Part shown: one piece after another, positions 52,807 through 64,000 of the stretch
Layout: each line of letters begins with the position of its first letter
Position numbering within the stretch: position 1 is the first letter of the stretch
NCBI RefSeq assembly: GCF_002994745.2
Contig: NC_037089.1
Span: 3,946,001 to 4,010,000, forward strand
Direction: 5' to 3'
DNA: 64,000 nucleotides
From: Rosa chinensis
Taxonomy: Eukaryota; Streptophyta; Magnoliopsida; Rosales; Rosaceae
Program-made: the position numbers and the translations under genes
Notes under the pieces: model-generated
The model's input: only the letters and a program-made list of their open reading frames with translations
What the model was told of the DNA's origin: nothing
Database searches by the model: none

Positions 52807-55800
52807 AAAGTTTAAGCATGTGCTTGAGTGCGATGTTTTCGTTTGATGCAATAGGAATTTCCTGTGGTGAGGCCTGGTTTTATTTTTTATTTTTTTATTT
52901 TTTATATTTTTTGTGGAAGATAACAAAAAAACCCTCTCGCAAAAAGGTAAAAGGTAAAACAATACTATATTGTTTTCTTTTAGTTTGAATTGTGTAGATG
53001 TTTGCATTTTTTTTTTTGTGGGTAAGAGTCTTTATTTTTTTTCTGACCTTATTACCTAAATAGGGAAATTTTTTGTTTGCTAATACACTTTCAGTAAACC
53101 CACTCAATTTCACTGTGCCGACCAAGTTAAACCCCTTGTTAGGTTTGGTGCAAAAACTCTCTTCTAAAAGTAACATTTAAACGCTCCATATTTTTGAAAG
53201 CTCCATATTGTTGCCACCGCATATAGTCTGCAATCAAGGATTGCAATCCAAGTACATTTTTCAAATTCATGCTTTCTTGCAATGAATGAAACATAAGTCA
53301 TTTTGAACAACATGACACTATCCCTATCTGTCATTGAATCTGGCAGGTTCCTCTAAACTGTCATAAAACATAACATCACATCTTCATGAACTCTATTTGA
53401 AGATCGAAGATAATTAACCTGCGCTCTGCGTCTATGCCTCCTTAAATGAATGTGCAGTTATGCATCTTCCAAGCAATATTTATGTGTAATTCTCCCAGAG
53501 AACCTATGTGAAAAGAACAATATAAAGTAAGTTAAGAGAACGACAAAGCTATAAGCAGTAATTTTTTATTTTTTTTTCGAATTTGTTTCTCACCTGTGTG
53601 AGCCACCAAGAAACCCTGTGTAGAGAGAAAGAAATCAAATTTTTTCTGGTTGAATTCACGTACAGAACTGATGAGGTTGAACCTGTGTAAAAGGAAAACA
53701 TGAAGTTAGTAAGTGGTAGAACATCAGTGTGTATTCTGGTTGGATTCACTTTCTGTTTCTGTGTACAGAACCATAGAAATAACTTTTCCTTTTTCCTTCA
53801 CCTCTGTGATTGTTTCTTTGCGACCAAACTAATGTTATTGATGTTGTTGACCTCTGTGATTGTTTTCCTCCAACTCTATGGTTGGTTTCGTGTACCTACC
53901 TCTGCTTTCCTGCACCTATATTGAAAACAAAATAAAGGGAAACAAACTGAACCATCAGAAAAAATAGTGTTTGACCTGTGTAAAGACCCAAAGAAATAAG
54001 TTAACAGTCAAATAACTTCACACAATCAAAGAAAGAACAACAATTAATGTTAATCTTCAACAGAATAATGCTAAATAAGGATTCTGCAATTTTAAAAACA
54101 TAATAAGGCTAATAGTAAAAATCTTGATTCTTAAAAACAATAATTTTTAGAACCTAATGATGAATTAGTTCACCAACATTCTTTTGGTGAATTAATGATG
54201 ACAGGCTCAAAAATTTTAGAACCTAGATTCCTTTCATTCCACATGATTAACAATATCTAAATTTTTAAACACGAATTTGTGAAATTCTAGAACCATTCCT
54301 GCAGATTATAACCCTTGCTCAGATGCAATTTATCTAAAAGCCAAAAGAACTTGGTGGGCACATTAGCAGACTTAACAGCTAATTCTCCATTGTCGTATCA
54401 CCTTCTTCTATCTACAACTATGCTCCATATGTGTCTGTGTGTGTTGTGTCAAATATATATGTAATACCAATACTGTTGCATTTTGAATATTCCACTATAT
54501 AAAGATCTTACCGTTGTAAAGAAAATTACATAAGTTTGAGAAACACATCAATGGCAACACCATACAGTAATCAAAAAAGAAAAGAGAAAGAGTCTTCCAA
54601 CCTCCAAAATGATTTGAGAGAGTTTGGTGGACGGGTGTGTTGATATTTATTTCTGTCTAATATTCCTACTGCTTGGCGTGCCCATCTCCAGTTCAAGCAC
54701 TTTTCCACAGTAAATAATGATAATCCAAAACACCAATTTCTCCTGACCAGATCAGTCAATGTAGTTCCTAACCACATATAAATTTCGATGATTAGATAAC
54801 ACGTATTGACATGTATAGCACTCGACATTAGAAAACAGAAACTGAAGCACTACTTGAGCAAAACAAAACCCAAAGATAAATAAATGTAATGAAACTGAAC
54901 GAAACTGAAAGAACTAAAATTCTGAACCTACCTACATTTGCTTTGATATAAAATCAATTACCCAAGGATCACTGAAAAATTCAAACACCCAAGGAAAACA
55001 AAAACCAAGTGAATTTGAAAATCAATGGAAAACGAAATTTGAAATTTACCCAATGACAATTATCAAGTCTGACCTCAGCCGATTTGTTAAGAATTTTCTC
55101 CTCCTTCTGGGTTTGATTCTGGTCTGCTCTTCTTTCTTTGTCTGTTTTCTATTTTCGTATGAACTGTAAATTGGAAAAGGGATGAGTGTTGATTTATCCA
55201 TTTGTACTGCGATCAATTCCCACGTCGCCCTGAGTGTCTGTCTGGTTTGAGATCGTGGCCTGGCAGTTCTCCTCAAGTCTGGAGATCGTGTGCAACGGCG
55301 GGCAATATTTCTTTTTTCTTCTCTTCTCTGGCGTAGAGATCTGTCCCCATAGTTTTTGTTTTGCCTTTTTTCTTCTCTTCTCTGGCGTAGAGATCTGTCC
55401 CCATAGTTTTTGTAATTTTAATAAACCGTGGGTATTACAGGTACTTCAAAAATTTAACCATCCTGCCAAGAATTGGCTTAATTAATAAAGATTTGACTCA
55501 TTTCGTTTTTTGAACGGTTGAGATTGTGCCAGATGGAAGAGTGCATGGTATTGGAATGTGTCTGGTTGCGGAGGAAGATAGTATAAAGTCCAGGTGTTGG
55601 AATGTTGGTGGTCAGTCACTGTTACGTAAAGGACCGTGGGCGGTTGTATCTACGACTTCCAGAATCTAAGTTTTGAATTTAGTCCCTATATTTTGCTTAA
55701 ATTTCTAGAAAGGTGTTGGACGCGTGTATTGCGACAGCCGACATCTAGTATCTTAGTTTTGTATTTGGTCCCTATAGTTTTGTATTTGCTAGGGAGGCGC

Positions 55801-56096
55801 TGTGGCGGGAGTGCGGGTGGGCCCATACGCCTTAGCAGTTTAACGCGTGTCCTAAACTCGGCGACTTGAAGTCATGCATGGTGGCAACGAAGGACAAACC
55901 GACAAACTGCACATGGAGATGTTTGTCGTAATTTGCAATATTTACATTTTTGTGCCTCTATATTAGTGAAAATTTCTTCTCATTCCTAGAAACTCTTGTA
56001 ATATTATTTCAAAAAAAAAAAAAAACTTTTGTAATATACTGGAGTTGAAATTTTCTTGTTTTCATTTGAAACCATATTTTACTACTTCTATGTCAT
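52807..56096. other. No gene recognised; possible Helitron interior and short duplication
   Basis: AT-rich with many short frames and no family I can name. A tandem duplication of about 54 bases (TTCTTCTCTTCTCTGGCG, AGAGATCTGTCCCCATAG) lies at about 55313-55413. The left part may belong to the Helitron ending at 52271. Confidence 0.45.
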
Positions 56097-56109
56097 TTCA
56101 ATACACTTT

Positions 56110-56318
56110 TTTTTTTTTATTGGGGGAAGTTGACGTTAGAAAATTAGCAATACACACACACCCTTCAGGGAGTATCCCAGTAGAGCCAGACTAATCTCTT
56201 CCGAATGTCATGGGGCATTAAGTACCCATTAGCTGGCCACCAAGGCCTCATGGGGATTCGAAAGGCAGACCTGGAGGTTCCAAACTAGGACCTTCTACCA
56301 CCCCACTATCTCGAGCGG
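56110..56318 (-). mobile_element. tRNA-like SINE with 13-bp target duplication
   Basis: Flanked by perfect TTCAATACACTTT repeats (56097-56109 and 56319-56331). Read on the minus strand, a tRNA-like head starts ACCGCTCGAGATAG and has a B-box-like TTTCGAATCCC; a body follows, and the element ends in an A-rich tail (T-run at 56110-56118 on the plus strand). Poly-A tail plus long target duplication is the LINE-mobilised SINE signature. It resembles Au-type plant SINEs; family not confirmed. Confidence 0.8.
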
Positions 56319-56438
56319 TTCAATACACTTTCTTTTAATTTAACAACTAGCAACAAAATTTGATGAAATAAAACGGTTAATGCAGAGACAAAATAATGAA
56401 AGAAAATAGTGGGGGTTGTGGTATCAATTTTTTTTTGG

Positions 56439-56855
56439 GTTATTATCACAAATGGTACATGAACTATACCTCAATCTTATCGATGGTACCTGAATTTCAA
56501 TTTTGATCACAACCAGTACCTGAACTTTTCGATTTCATTTTAAATGGTACCTAGAGCCACCTCCGATAATTATTCCGACTAAAAGAAGCGATCATAGTGA
56601 TGATTTTTGATGATTTCAAGGGTTGCGATCATATATAGTGATGATTTTTTGGTAATAGACTTGCTTTGAACTTTTTTTTTATTTTTTGTTTTTTTTAGAT
56701 TTGGCTTCTTTGGCCGGAATAGTGATCGAATGTGGCTTTAGGTACCATTTAAAATGAAATCGAAAAGTTTAGGTATTGGTTGTGATCAAAATTGAAGTTC
56801 AGGTATCAACGATAAAATAGAGGATAAGTTCAGATACCATTTGTGATAATAACCC
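56439..56855. mobile_element. Inverted-repeat element (417 bp)
   Basis: GGGTTATTATCACAAATGG at the left is mirrored by CCATTTGTGATAATAACCC at the right. The arms continue for roughly 130-150 bases with TACCTGAACTT/AAGTTCAGGTA-type repeats. The flanks are T-rich, so a target duplication cannot be judged. No coding. Confidence 0.85.
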
Positions 56856-56924
56856 ATTTTTTTAATTACCATTAAATAACTGAAAATTCAATTGCTTTGG
56901 GAGGGGGGGGGGGGGGGTGGGGGG

Positions 56925-58350
56925 GTGGATAAGGACTTGATCAAAGTCCATGTCGATGTAACAATCAAACATAAAGTTAACCAACTTAGAGTTTATGCCA
57001 GACATCACTCTATAAACTGCGTGGCTTATCTGGTTCTTATCCAATGGGCGCATTGGTGGTGTTGCCTTCTCTCGTTTTTCATTAAGGTGATGAACAATGT
57101 TACGTTCGAACTCGACTTCATCCACACAATTGCCTGGATTTCTTCTGCTCGTAAAATTTCATATCATTGCAGCCCCACTGTCCTTCGTACTAGCTTGTAG
57201 CAAGTTATATTTCTTATTGCTGCCCCCATTCTCAAATGCTTTCCATTTCTCATAAGCCACTTCCCACTTGTAAAATGACCGATTAAAGCTAACTCTCTTA
57301 TTATGGAGATTATCCACTAAGTTCTTGACAAAATCCGCATGTTGTTCCTCATTCAAAAGAAATGGTTCCTTCTGCTTCAATTTAGTTACCTTCTTCTGCC
57401 TCTCCTAGGATAAATATTTGTCGTACCTTCTGATCTCATATGTGTTAGAGGTCGGGGCATGACAAGAGATCATTGAGTGATCTTGCCTAAGATTTTGGAA
57501 TTGGATGGTTATGATTATACACATGTTATGAATCATTCCATTAATTCTCCTAGTCGCATCTGGGAAGCTAGTTCAAGGAAGAGAAACGCACCGTTTCGAC
57601 ATTGTTAGAAGAATGTCAGGGTTACCTGTTTCGTTTTATGTCTCCTTTAGAATTCCAACACGTGTCCAGTGGACAGCTTGCATTAGTTGGTAGCTATATA
57701 TGTACGTTTTTGGTTGTGAAGGAAATCAATGAATGAAAATCGGTTTTTACATTTCTCTTAGGTCAAGAGTAAAAAGAAAACTGAGGTAAGAAAGAAATTA
57801 ACCTTCAAACATGTTGATAACCCAAAATCCCCATTTAGTTTCTTCAGGACCCAAACCAAAACTCAAAACTATTCGTTTTCTTTCTTCCCCCTCTTTTTCT
57901 CTCCAACGCAGGGTCTGCACCCTTATCCCACAGTTCAGATAGGAACAAAGGTTTGAAAAGTCAAAAGAATAATAAAACTAGATTTTGGTGTCTTCCTAAA
58001 CTTTAGCCACGTCAAGCACAAAAACAAGCTAATAAAAGACCTTGTTTTAGTCCACACAATTAAACAACAGCAAACCACAAAAAAAACAAAATAAATAAAT
58101 AAGCAAAGCAAAGTAAAAAAAAAAAAATTATGGATATCACATCTCTTATCTGAAGATTCGTTAGCAAGAGGGAACCAATCAGTTTTCCCTCTCGCTGACT
58201 AGTAATCGCTTCGGCAACCACATCTCTGGAAAAAAAAAAAAAAAAAACCATCCTTTTTGTAAACCATTGATCAAACTCAAGACTTCAAAGAAATGATTAA
58301 CCAATTACCTTGAAAATCTCTGGATATCCCAGAGAGGGATCTCGAACAGT
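56925..58350 (-). pseudogene. Copy 1 of a 1.43-kb tandem duplication holding exons of an unknown gene
   Basis: Minus strand. It holds the end of exon 1 (58350-58310), exon 2 (about 58225-58150: RDVVAEAITSQREGKLIG, SLLLTNLQ, open in this copy) and later exons (57380-57159: KQKEPFLLNEEQHADFVKNL; 57125-56930: EFERNIVHHLNEKREKATPP, AVYRVMSGINSKLVNFMFD). The protein family is not one I know. The later part has a stop (AAMI then TGA) between the two pieces, and the start of exon 1 is missing, so this copy is incomplete. A G-rich run (56902-56925) marks its left edge. Confidence 0.6.
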
Positions 58351-59778
58351 GGATAAGGACTTAATCAAAGTCCATGTCGATGTAACAATCAAACATAAAG
58401 TCAACCAACTTAGAGTTTATGCCAGACATCACTCTATACACTGCGTGGCCTATCTGGTTCTTATCCAGTGGACGCATTGGTGGTGTTGCCTTCTCTCGTT
58501 TTTCATTAAGGTGATGAACAATGTTACGTTCGAACTCGGCTTCATCCACACAATTGCCTGGATTTCTTCTGCTCATAAAATTTCATATCATTGCAGCTCC
58601 ACTGTCCTTCGTACTAGCTTGTAGCAAGTTATATTTCTTATTGCTGCCCGCATTCTCGAATGCGTTCCATTTCTCATAAGCCACTTCCCACTTGTAAAAT
58701 GACCGATTAAAGCTAACTCTCTTATTATGGAGATTATCCACTAAGTTCTTGACAAAATCCGCACGTTGTTCCTCATTCAAAAGAAATGGTTCCTTCTGCT
58801 TCAATTTAGTTACCTTCTTCTGCCTCTCCTAGGATAAATATTTGTCGTAGCTTCTGATCTCATATGTGTTAGAGGTCGGGGCGTGACAAGAGATCATTGA
58901 GTGATCTTGCCTAAGATTTTGGAATTGGATGGTTATGATTATACACATGTTATGAATCATTCCATTAGTTCTCCTAGTCGCATCTGGGAAGCTAGTTCAA
59001 GGAAGAGAAACGCACCGTTTCGACATTGTTAGAAGAATGTCAGGGCTACCTGTTTCATTTTATATCTCCTTTAGAATTCCAACACGTGTCCAGTGGACAG
59101 CTTGCATTAGTTGGTAGCTATATATGTACGTTTTTGGTTGTGAAGGAAATCAATGAATGAAAATCAGTTTTTACATTTCTTTAGTTCAAGAGTCAAAAGA
59201 AAACTGAGGTAAGAAAGAAATTAACCTTCAAACCTGTTGATAACCCAAAATCCCCCCTTAGTTTCGTCAGGACCCAAACCAAAACTCAAAACTATTCCTT
59301 TTCTTTCTTCCCCCTCTTTTTCTCTCCAACACAGGGTCTCCACCCTTATCCCACAGTTCAGATAGGAACAAAGGTTTGAAAAGTCAAAAGAATAATAAAA
59401 CTAGATTTTGGTGTCTTCCTAAACTTTAGCCACGTCAAGCACAAAAACAAGCTAATAAAAGACCTTGTTTTAGTCCACACAATTAAACAACAGCAAACCA
59501 CAAAAAAACAAAATAAATAAAGAAGCAAAGAAAAGTAAAAAAAAAAATAAATTATGGATATCACATCTCTTACCTGAAGATTCGTTAGCAAGAAGGAACC
59601 AATCAATTTTCCCTCTTGCTAACTAGTAATCGCTTCGGCAACCACATCTCTGGAAAAAAAAAAAAAAAAAAAAACCCATCCTTTTTGTAAACCATTGATC
59701 AAACTCAAGACTTCAAAGAAATGATTAACCAATTACCTTGAAAATCTCTGGATATCCCAGAGAGGGATCTCGAACAGT
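58349..59778 (-). pseudogene. Copy 2 of the tandem duplication
   Basis: About 97 percent identical by eye to 56925-58350. Exon 2 here has a TAG where copy 1 has CAG (about 59626), and the last exons again read KQKEPFLLNEEQRADFVKNL and NIVHHLNEKREKATPPMRPL with the same internal TGA. The joint lies in GAACAGTG, shared by both ends. This copy is continuous with exon 1 at 59737-59904. Confidence 0.65.
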
Positions 59779-59904
59779 GTACCATGGTTTGAGTCCTTCA
59801 CTTCGTAGAACAAATTTCCACCATGAAAGTCTATGTAATCAGTAATCACTGACAAAAACATTGTCACCCTCAGGTAAAGATTTTGGAACTTGCTTTCTTT
59901 TCAT
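59737..59904 (-). pseudogene. Exon 1 of the unknown gene, locus 2, frameshifted by a 7-bp duplication
   Basis: Starts MKRKQVPKSLPEGDNVFVSD on the minus strand. GTAATCA is duplicated in tandem at 59835-59841 and 59842-59848, giving a TGA. The exon is 168 bases against 161 at the sister locus (61958-62118), exactly the 7 extra bases. After the duplication the sister frame resumes (FHGGNLFYEVKDSNHGTLFE) and ends at the same phase-2 donor (GTAATTGG). The gene family is unknown to me. Confidence 0.7.
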
Positions 59905-61629
59905 TCTGACAGTGAATTGAGAGGAATTGGGAATTAGGAGGGTTTCTGGATTTCGGATGCTTTTTCGATGAACCCTAATTTCAATTTGGGGATGAACGAT
60001 CGGGGAGGAGTTTCTTAGGACAAATGTGGGAGGAGTTTTAAAATAATACAACTCCATAAAACCCTTTATGTTTTAAAACCGCATTATTCCACTAAAAGAT
60101 ATTTTATTATTATTATTTTTTATAATCATTTTAAGGGATCCTTTGTGGAACGCACTTTTCAATTACATATCATCATCTCGACCATTCAGTTCTTAGAACT
60201 CCATGAATAGATCATTTCGGTAAATTTTCAGCCAAATTGATGACCGTTAAGGTATCGAACTAGATTAAATCAATGGATAAACCAATATTCCAACCCAAAT
60301 CGTTTATATTTATAATTGTAATTCGCAGTTATGAATGCCTTAATGATTATCAATTTGGCTGAAAATTTACATAAATGATTTACTCATAAAGACCTAAAAA
60401 CTTAACGGTTGAGATGTCATTAAGGGATCCATTTTTTGGGCCATTTTAAGGGATGACTTATTACGCTAACTTTTCGGTCACATATCAATATCTTCACGGT
60501 TCAATTTTTGGGTCTTTATGAGTAGATCACTAATAGGAGCATAAAATGCGACAATTATAATGTGCAATCCTTTATATTTTTCTTAACTGTTTCCTTTAAA
60601 CAGTATGTTGACTTTGTTATCTTCTTAGGTACTATGTGAGGCAATTCAAGAGATATATAGAAGCTTAAATGGATAAACGAAGGCAAGAACCATGAAGTAA
60701 TAATACAAAGGACTAAGTTTGATCATTCATATGGTCGGAAACCGCTAGGGAAGCTCACAGAAATAGTTGTGCAAAATAGTTGCTGCAAAGTTGAAAACTA
60801 CTATTCAGAATCAGTTTTTCGGGAACAGTTTTGGAGAGCATTTCTTGCATCCTTTCGACTACACTCTTGTAGAAAGGGTTGGTATTCCTGAAAGATGTGA
60901 TTTTGTACTACAACATGAGCAAAAGAACTGGTCAGAAGCATCAATGACGCAGCAGGAATTCAATCGAAGTAGGCTTCCCAAGAAGGCAGAAACTGTCAAC
61001 TTTTCATGAATAATTTTTGCAAATCTTTTCTGGTGACTTACTTGGAGTTTTTCTTGAAGGTGTTTGAGAAAACATGATGTCATAGAGCATAGAGAAGTCG
61101 AGAACCATACAGAAACATTGTAATAACAAGTCAATCTTAGTCTAAGAAGGAAGCTTCAGAAGCAAAAACCTAAACAAGGGAATCTGACCTTGAATCTTTA
61201 TGGCAGCTTTGCTGTGCAGTTTTGGAAGGTTCAAGACACCATAATCAACAAGGAGAAGTCTTAGAAGAATCCTACAAGATTATGGCTTGATTTTGTGCAC
61301 TAATCAAAGGAAACCTCAAGCAACTAGGGAAGCAAATTGCAAGCAAAGTCGAAAGGAAATAAGACATGACATCTCCTATAAATAGAGACCTCTACATTAG
61401 AAGTTGGGTGTTAAAGAAGTTCATGACCGTTCCGTTCTTAGTACTTTCAATGGCTACTATTTACATTTTGCTCCACATTGAGAAGGAAATAGTGAAAATA
61501 GAGATACTCGAATGGTTGCCTGTGTAAAATTCAAACTACAGATCAAACTTTAGAAAATTCAAACTATAGACTAAACTAGAGATTTAAACTGCAATGATCA
61601 ACTATAGGACAATGATCCACATAAAAATA
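59905..61629. other. Flank with MITE-like inverted repeats and an LTR-like promoter block
   Basis: 60131-60430 is an imperfect inverted repeat around TTTTCAGCCAAATTGAT and ATCAATTTGGCTGAAAA with GGGATCC ends; related sequence recurs to 60540 and at 62300-62600. 60600-61620 has no gene; CTATAAATAGAGACC at 61377-61391 looks like an LTR or promoter TATA region, but I could not find LTR ends. Confidence 0.45.
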
Positions 61630-61870
61630 TCAAGCTTTACTTACCTTTTCAGATTTTTTTCCCTTAAACTTTTGAAGCAAATAGGCTAGCTCTGGGTATG
61701 GGTTGGGATAAACATCAACAAAGTACTCCTCCACCTGTCCTGCATAATCGTAACTATCCGAATCGGAAATCTTAGGTAGGATTACTCGATAATCTCTTGA
61801 AGTAAGATTCGTTGGCAAGAGGGAACCGATCGGTTTTCCCTCTCACCAACGCATAATGGCTCCAGCAACC
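61630..61870 (-). pseudogene. Exon 2 region of the unknown gene, locus 1
   Basis: Reads DVVAGAIMRW, then TGA, then EGKPIGSLLPTNLTSRDYRV, ILPKISDSDSYDYAGQVEEY, FVDVYPNPYPELAYLLQKFK. The TGA corresponds to CGA in copy 1 (58150-58225). The exon is longer than in the duplicated copies. The acidic, Tyr-rich end does not match a family I know. Confidence 0.55.
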
Positions 61871-61957
61871 ACATCTCAAAAAAAAAAAAAAAAAACCATC
61901 TTTTCTGTAACCATTAATTAAACTCAAGATTCAAAGAAGTGATTAACTAGTAATTAC

Positions 61958-62118
61958 TTTGAAAATGTCTTAATACCCCTGAGAGGGATCTCGAATAGTG
62001 TAACATTGTTTGCGTCCTTCACATCATAAAATAAATTCCTGCCATGCAATTTGATGTAGTCACTTACACAAATATTGTCATTCTCCAGTAGAGATTTTGG
62101 ACATTGCTTTCTTTTCAT
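61958..62118 (-). CDS. Exon 1 of the unknown gene, locus 1 (open)
   Basis: MKRKQCPKSLLENDNICVSD, YIKLHGRNLFYDVKDANNVT, LFEIPLRGIKTFS, then a phase-2 donor GTAATTAC. The frame is also open upstream to 62241, but the sister exon starts at the same internal MKRKQ, so I place the start at 62118. Exon 2 of this locus has a stop, so the gene is likely broken. Confidence 0.5.
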
Positions 62119-62289
62119 GCTGAGCGAGAAATTCGGAGGGTTTCTGAATTTCGGATGCTTTTCGATGAACCCTAATTTGGAATTGGGGATGAACAATTGT
62201 GAAGGAGTTTCTGGGGACGTACGATTAGGGAGGAGTTTCAAAATCAGATATGACGCCGACCCTTTTATGTTTTAAAACCGTATTATTTC

Positions 62290-62923
62290 ACTAAAAGATT
62301 TATTTTTTTTAGTCATTTTAAGGGATCCTTTATGGGACTCCCTTTTCAATCACATATGTTATCTCGACCGTTCAATCTTTTGTTGAATGGTCGAGATGCC
62401 GATATGTGATTAAAAAGTTAGTCCCACAAAGGATCCTTTAAAATTATTGAATTACCACTATAACATTTGGCTCAAGCATTTTCATCAACAATACTATTGT
62501 CTAACAGTAACAATCCTTTGTTGAACGATCAAAATGCCGATATGTGAATAAAAATTTAGTCTCACAAAAGATCCCTTAAAATTATTGAATTACCACTACA
62601 ACATTTGACTCAATCATTTTCATCAACAATGCTATTGTATAACAGTAACATTCAAAATCTTTCTACATTGTATTAGCTTTTTCAATGTTTACTTAATTAA
62701 CATCCCAAAAACACCTTCAACTTCAATACTAATGTAGGATGAATATTCTAAGATATCTTATTCATCCCTCTTAAAGGTAATATATACCGGTTTACAGATG
62801 CACAATACTAATAAGTAATAAATTACAATGTTAGAAATAGTTGACTCACACCAAGAATATATATCTACTCTTTCACGTTTTGAAGCTTAATGATCAAGAT
62901 TACTTGCTACCGGTTATCAAATA
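62290..62923. other. Repeat-rich flank
   Basis: Two diverged direct copies around GATCCTTTAAAATTATTGAATTACCACTA (about 62440-62480 and 62570-62600), plus a small inverted repeat around GACCGTTCAATCTTTTGTTGAATGGTC (62366-62394). No gene. Confidence 0.5.
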
Positions 62924-63010
62924 GGGTCCTTGGCCCAAAGCCCCAAATAAGCACTTAAGCCGACACGCTTCTATTCCAATTCCCCAAATTGCCCCGCCTA
63001 TAAGTCTGAC
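62924..63010. mobile_element. MULE terminal-repeat fragment in the promoter of the last gene
   Basis: AGGGTCCTTGGCCCAAAGCC matches the left end of the Pack-MULE at 42040 (AGGGTCCTTGACCAAAAGCC), and ATTCC...CCCC runs follow as there. No partner end is visible in the window. Confidence 0.5.
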
Positions 63011-63150
63011 AACATCGTCTTCCGTTCGTAAAACCACGAAAATGTGTCGGCCTCTTCTGTAATTTCGCATCTTCAAACGCACGCTTGGGGCTCTACATTA
63101 CCCGCAACCAGCTCCGTAGCTCATTGCTACAGCGAAGCAAAACGGAAACA

Positions 63151-63331
63151 ATGGGCTCGAGAAACGAGGAGCAAACCCCACCGCACCATCAGCCTCTTCT
63201 CAGCAGCCTCGTCGTCCGTCCCTCCACCAGCGACTGCGGCGGCGCCGGTGGCCGCGGCAGCGATTACGAGCCCGGCGAGGTCCGTCACGAGCCTCCTCCA
63301 CCTCAGTACACTCGTCCGGATCGTTACGCCG
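63151..63331 (+). CDS. First exon of an unidentified plus-strand gene (partial)
   Basis: Starts MGSRNEEQTPPHHQPLLSSL, continues through a Gly/Ser-rich part (GGAGGRGSDYEPGEVRHEPP) to PPQYTRPDRYA, then a donor GTAACC at 63332 (an alternative GTTCGT donor is at 63341, same phase). An upstream in-frame Met at 63085 exists, but the downstream ATG (context AACAATGG) fits better. Low-complexity, charged N-termini of this kind (SDYEPGEVR.EPPP) occur in plant zinc-finger or RNA-binding proteins, but I cannot name it. The remainder of the gene is beyond the window or in the last 600 bases; a possible acceptor (TCTTACAG) is at 63914. Confidence 0.6.
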
Positions 63332-64000
63332 GTAACCCTGGTTCGTTTCTCTGATTCTCACGCTCTCAATTTGTTGTTGTTGATTTGGTTTATGTTCGAA
63401 TCGGTTTAGGATCCAGAGCGTTATTCATGCTCTTATGCTTATTGTGTGTTTGTTAATCTAAGCGTTTTGCTGCCGTTGGATTTCTGTATAGAGCTTATTT
63501 TGTTTGAAATGCTTTGGTTTAGAAAAGTTGTGATTATTGTTATTATTATTTTTAATTGATATGATAACTGTCATGGATATATGCACCATTATGCACTAGA
63601 TCTATATAAAACCATTATGAACTTTCGGATTTTGGTGTTTTTGGTATTTGATTTGATGCTTCTATGAGTTTAGCTTTGAACAAACTAAATCATGTATTGG
63701 AAATTGTTAGAACACCAGCAATTTTTAGCGTATGCTTAATCGGATTTTTGATTAACAGCTATAATTATGTCAACGAATTCGTGCTAGTGATGAAAATTGG
63801 GTGTTGAGAACCTATTGCCTGTTGCTTACGCTGCATGTCGAACATGTGGGTCTATCTATGACCACTTATACAGTGTCATAAACTGTGAATAAATTCTGCT
63901 GTTGTGTCTTACAGCTCTGAATGTTGCCTGCAAGAACTTGAATCTTGGGGAAGGCATGTTGGTGTGAGTGCAACCGTGGATCATGGTCTTGGGGGATTAT
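63332..64000 (+). other. Probable first intron of the right-edge gene
   Basis: T-rich sequence following the donor at 63332. A TCTTACAG acceptor before CTCTGAATGTTGCC at 63914 is possible, but the frame after it stops soon, so no second exon is claimed. Confidence 0.4.

Overview
This is a plant nuclear window, almost certainly from a eudicot: spliced nuclear genes, Tat-type Ty3 and Copia LTR elements, Helitrons, Mutator and hAT miniatures and a SINE. A rosaceous host is my guess from the general look of the elements and was not tested. Most of the window is transposable-element DNA, much of it nested and much of it carrying pieces of host genes. I recognised no rRNA or tRNA gene and no CRISPR array.

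Layout. 1-3083: right half of a decayed LTR retrotransposon (gag N-terminus, leftover internal DNA, 3' LTR). 4245-8421: a Helitron holding one captured beta-galactosidase exon. 8869-21443: three exons of an unrecognised minus-strand gene, split by a very young 11,989-bp Tat-lineage retrotransposon (9047-21035) inside an intron. That element has an intact 1902-codon gag-pol, an antisense gene that reads as three spliced exons, and a 59-bp tandem array before its 3' LTR. 21448-21939: a truncated plastid pentose-phosphate translocator. 23276-24500: a foldback Mutator-like element with a 9-bp target duplication. 24571-25201: two exons of an unknown minus-strand gene. 26137-38151: a PRORP-type (protein-only RNase P) gene destroyed by a Copia LTR in its last exon and by a 10.6-kb LTR element in another exon; the 10.6-kb element is itself interrupted by a 2,464-bp solo LTR.

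39053-44207 holds two inverted hAT miniatures, a MITE and a Pack-MULE carrying a host exon and a long CT microsatellite. 44831-51084 is the only clearly functional genic block: an intronless BAHD acyltransferase and a 13-exon plastidic glucose-transporter-like gene, both on the minus strand. 52271 onward is the 3' end of a second, degenerate Helitron with Rep remnants; then come a SINE (56110-56318), an inverted-repeat element (56439-56855) and a family of decayed minus-strand gene copies with a 1.43-kb tandem duplication (56925-62118). The right edge (63151 on) is the 5' end of a plus-strand gene.

There is no joint pathway here. The theme is host genes broken, copied or carried by transposons. 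The most unusual item is the spliced antisense gene of the young Tat element.
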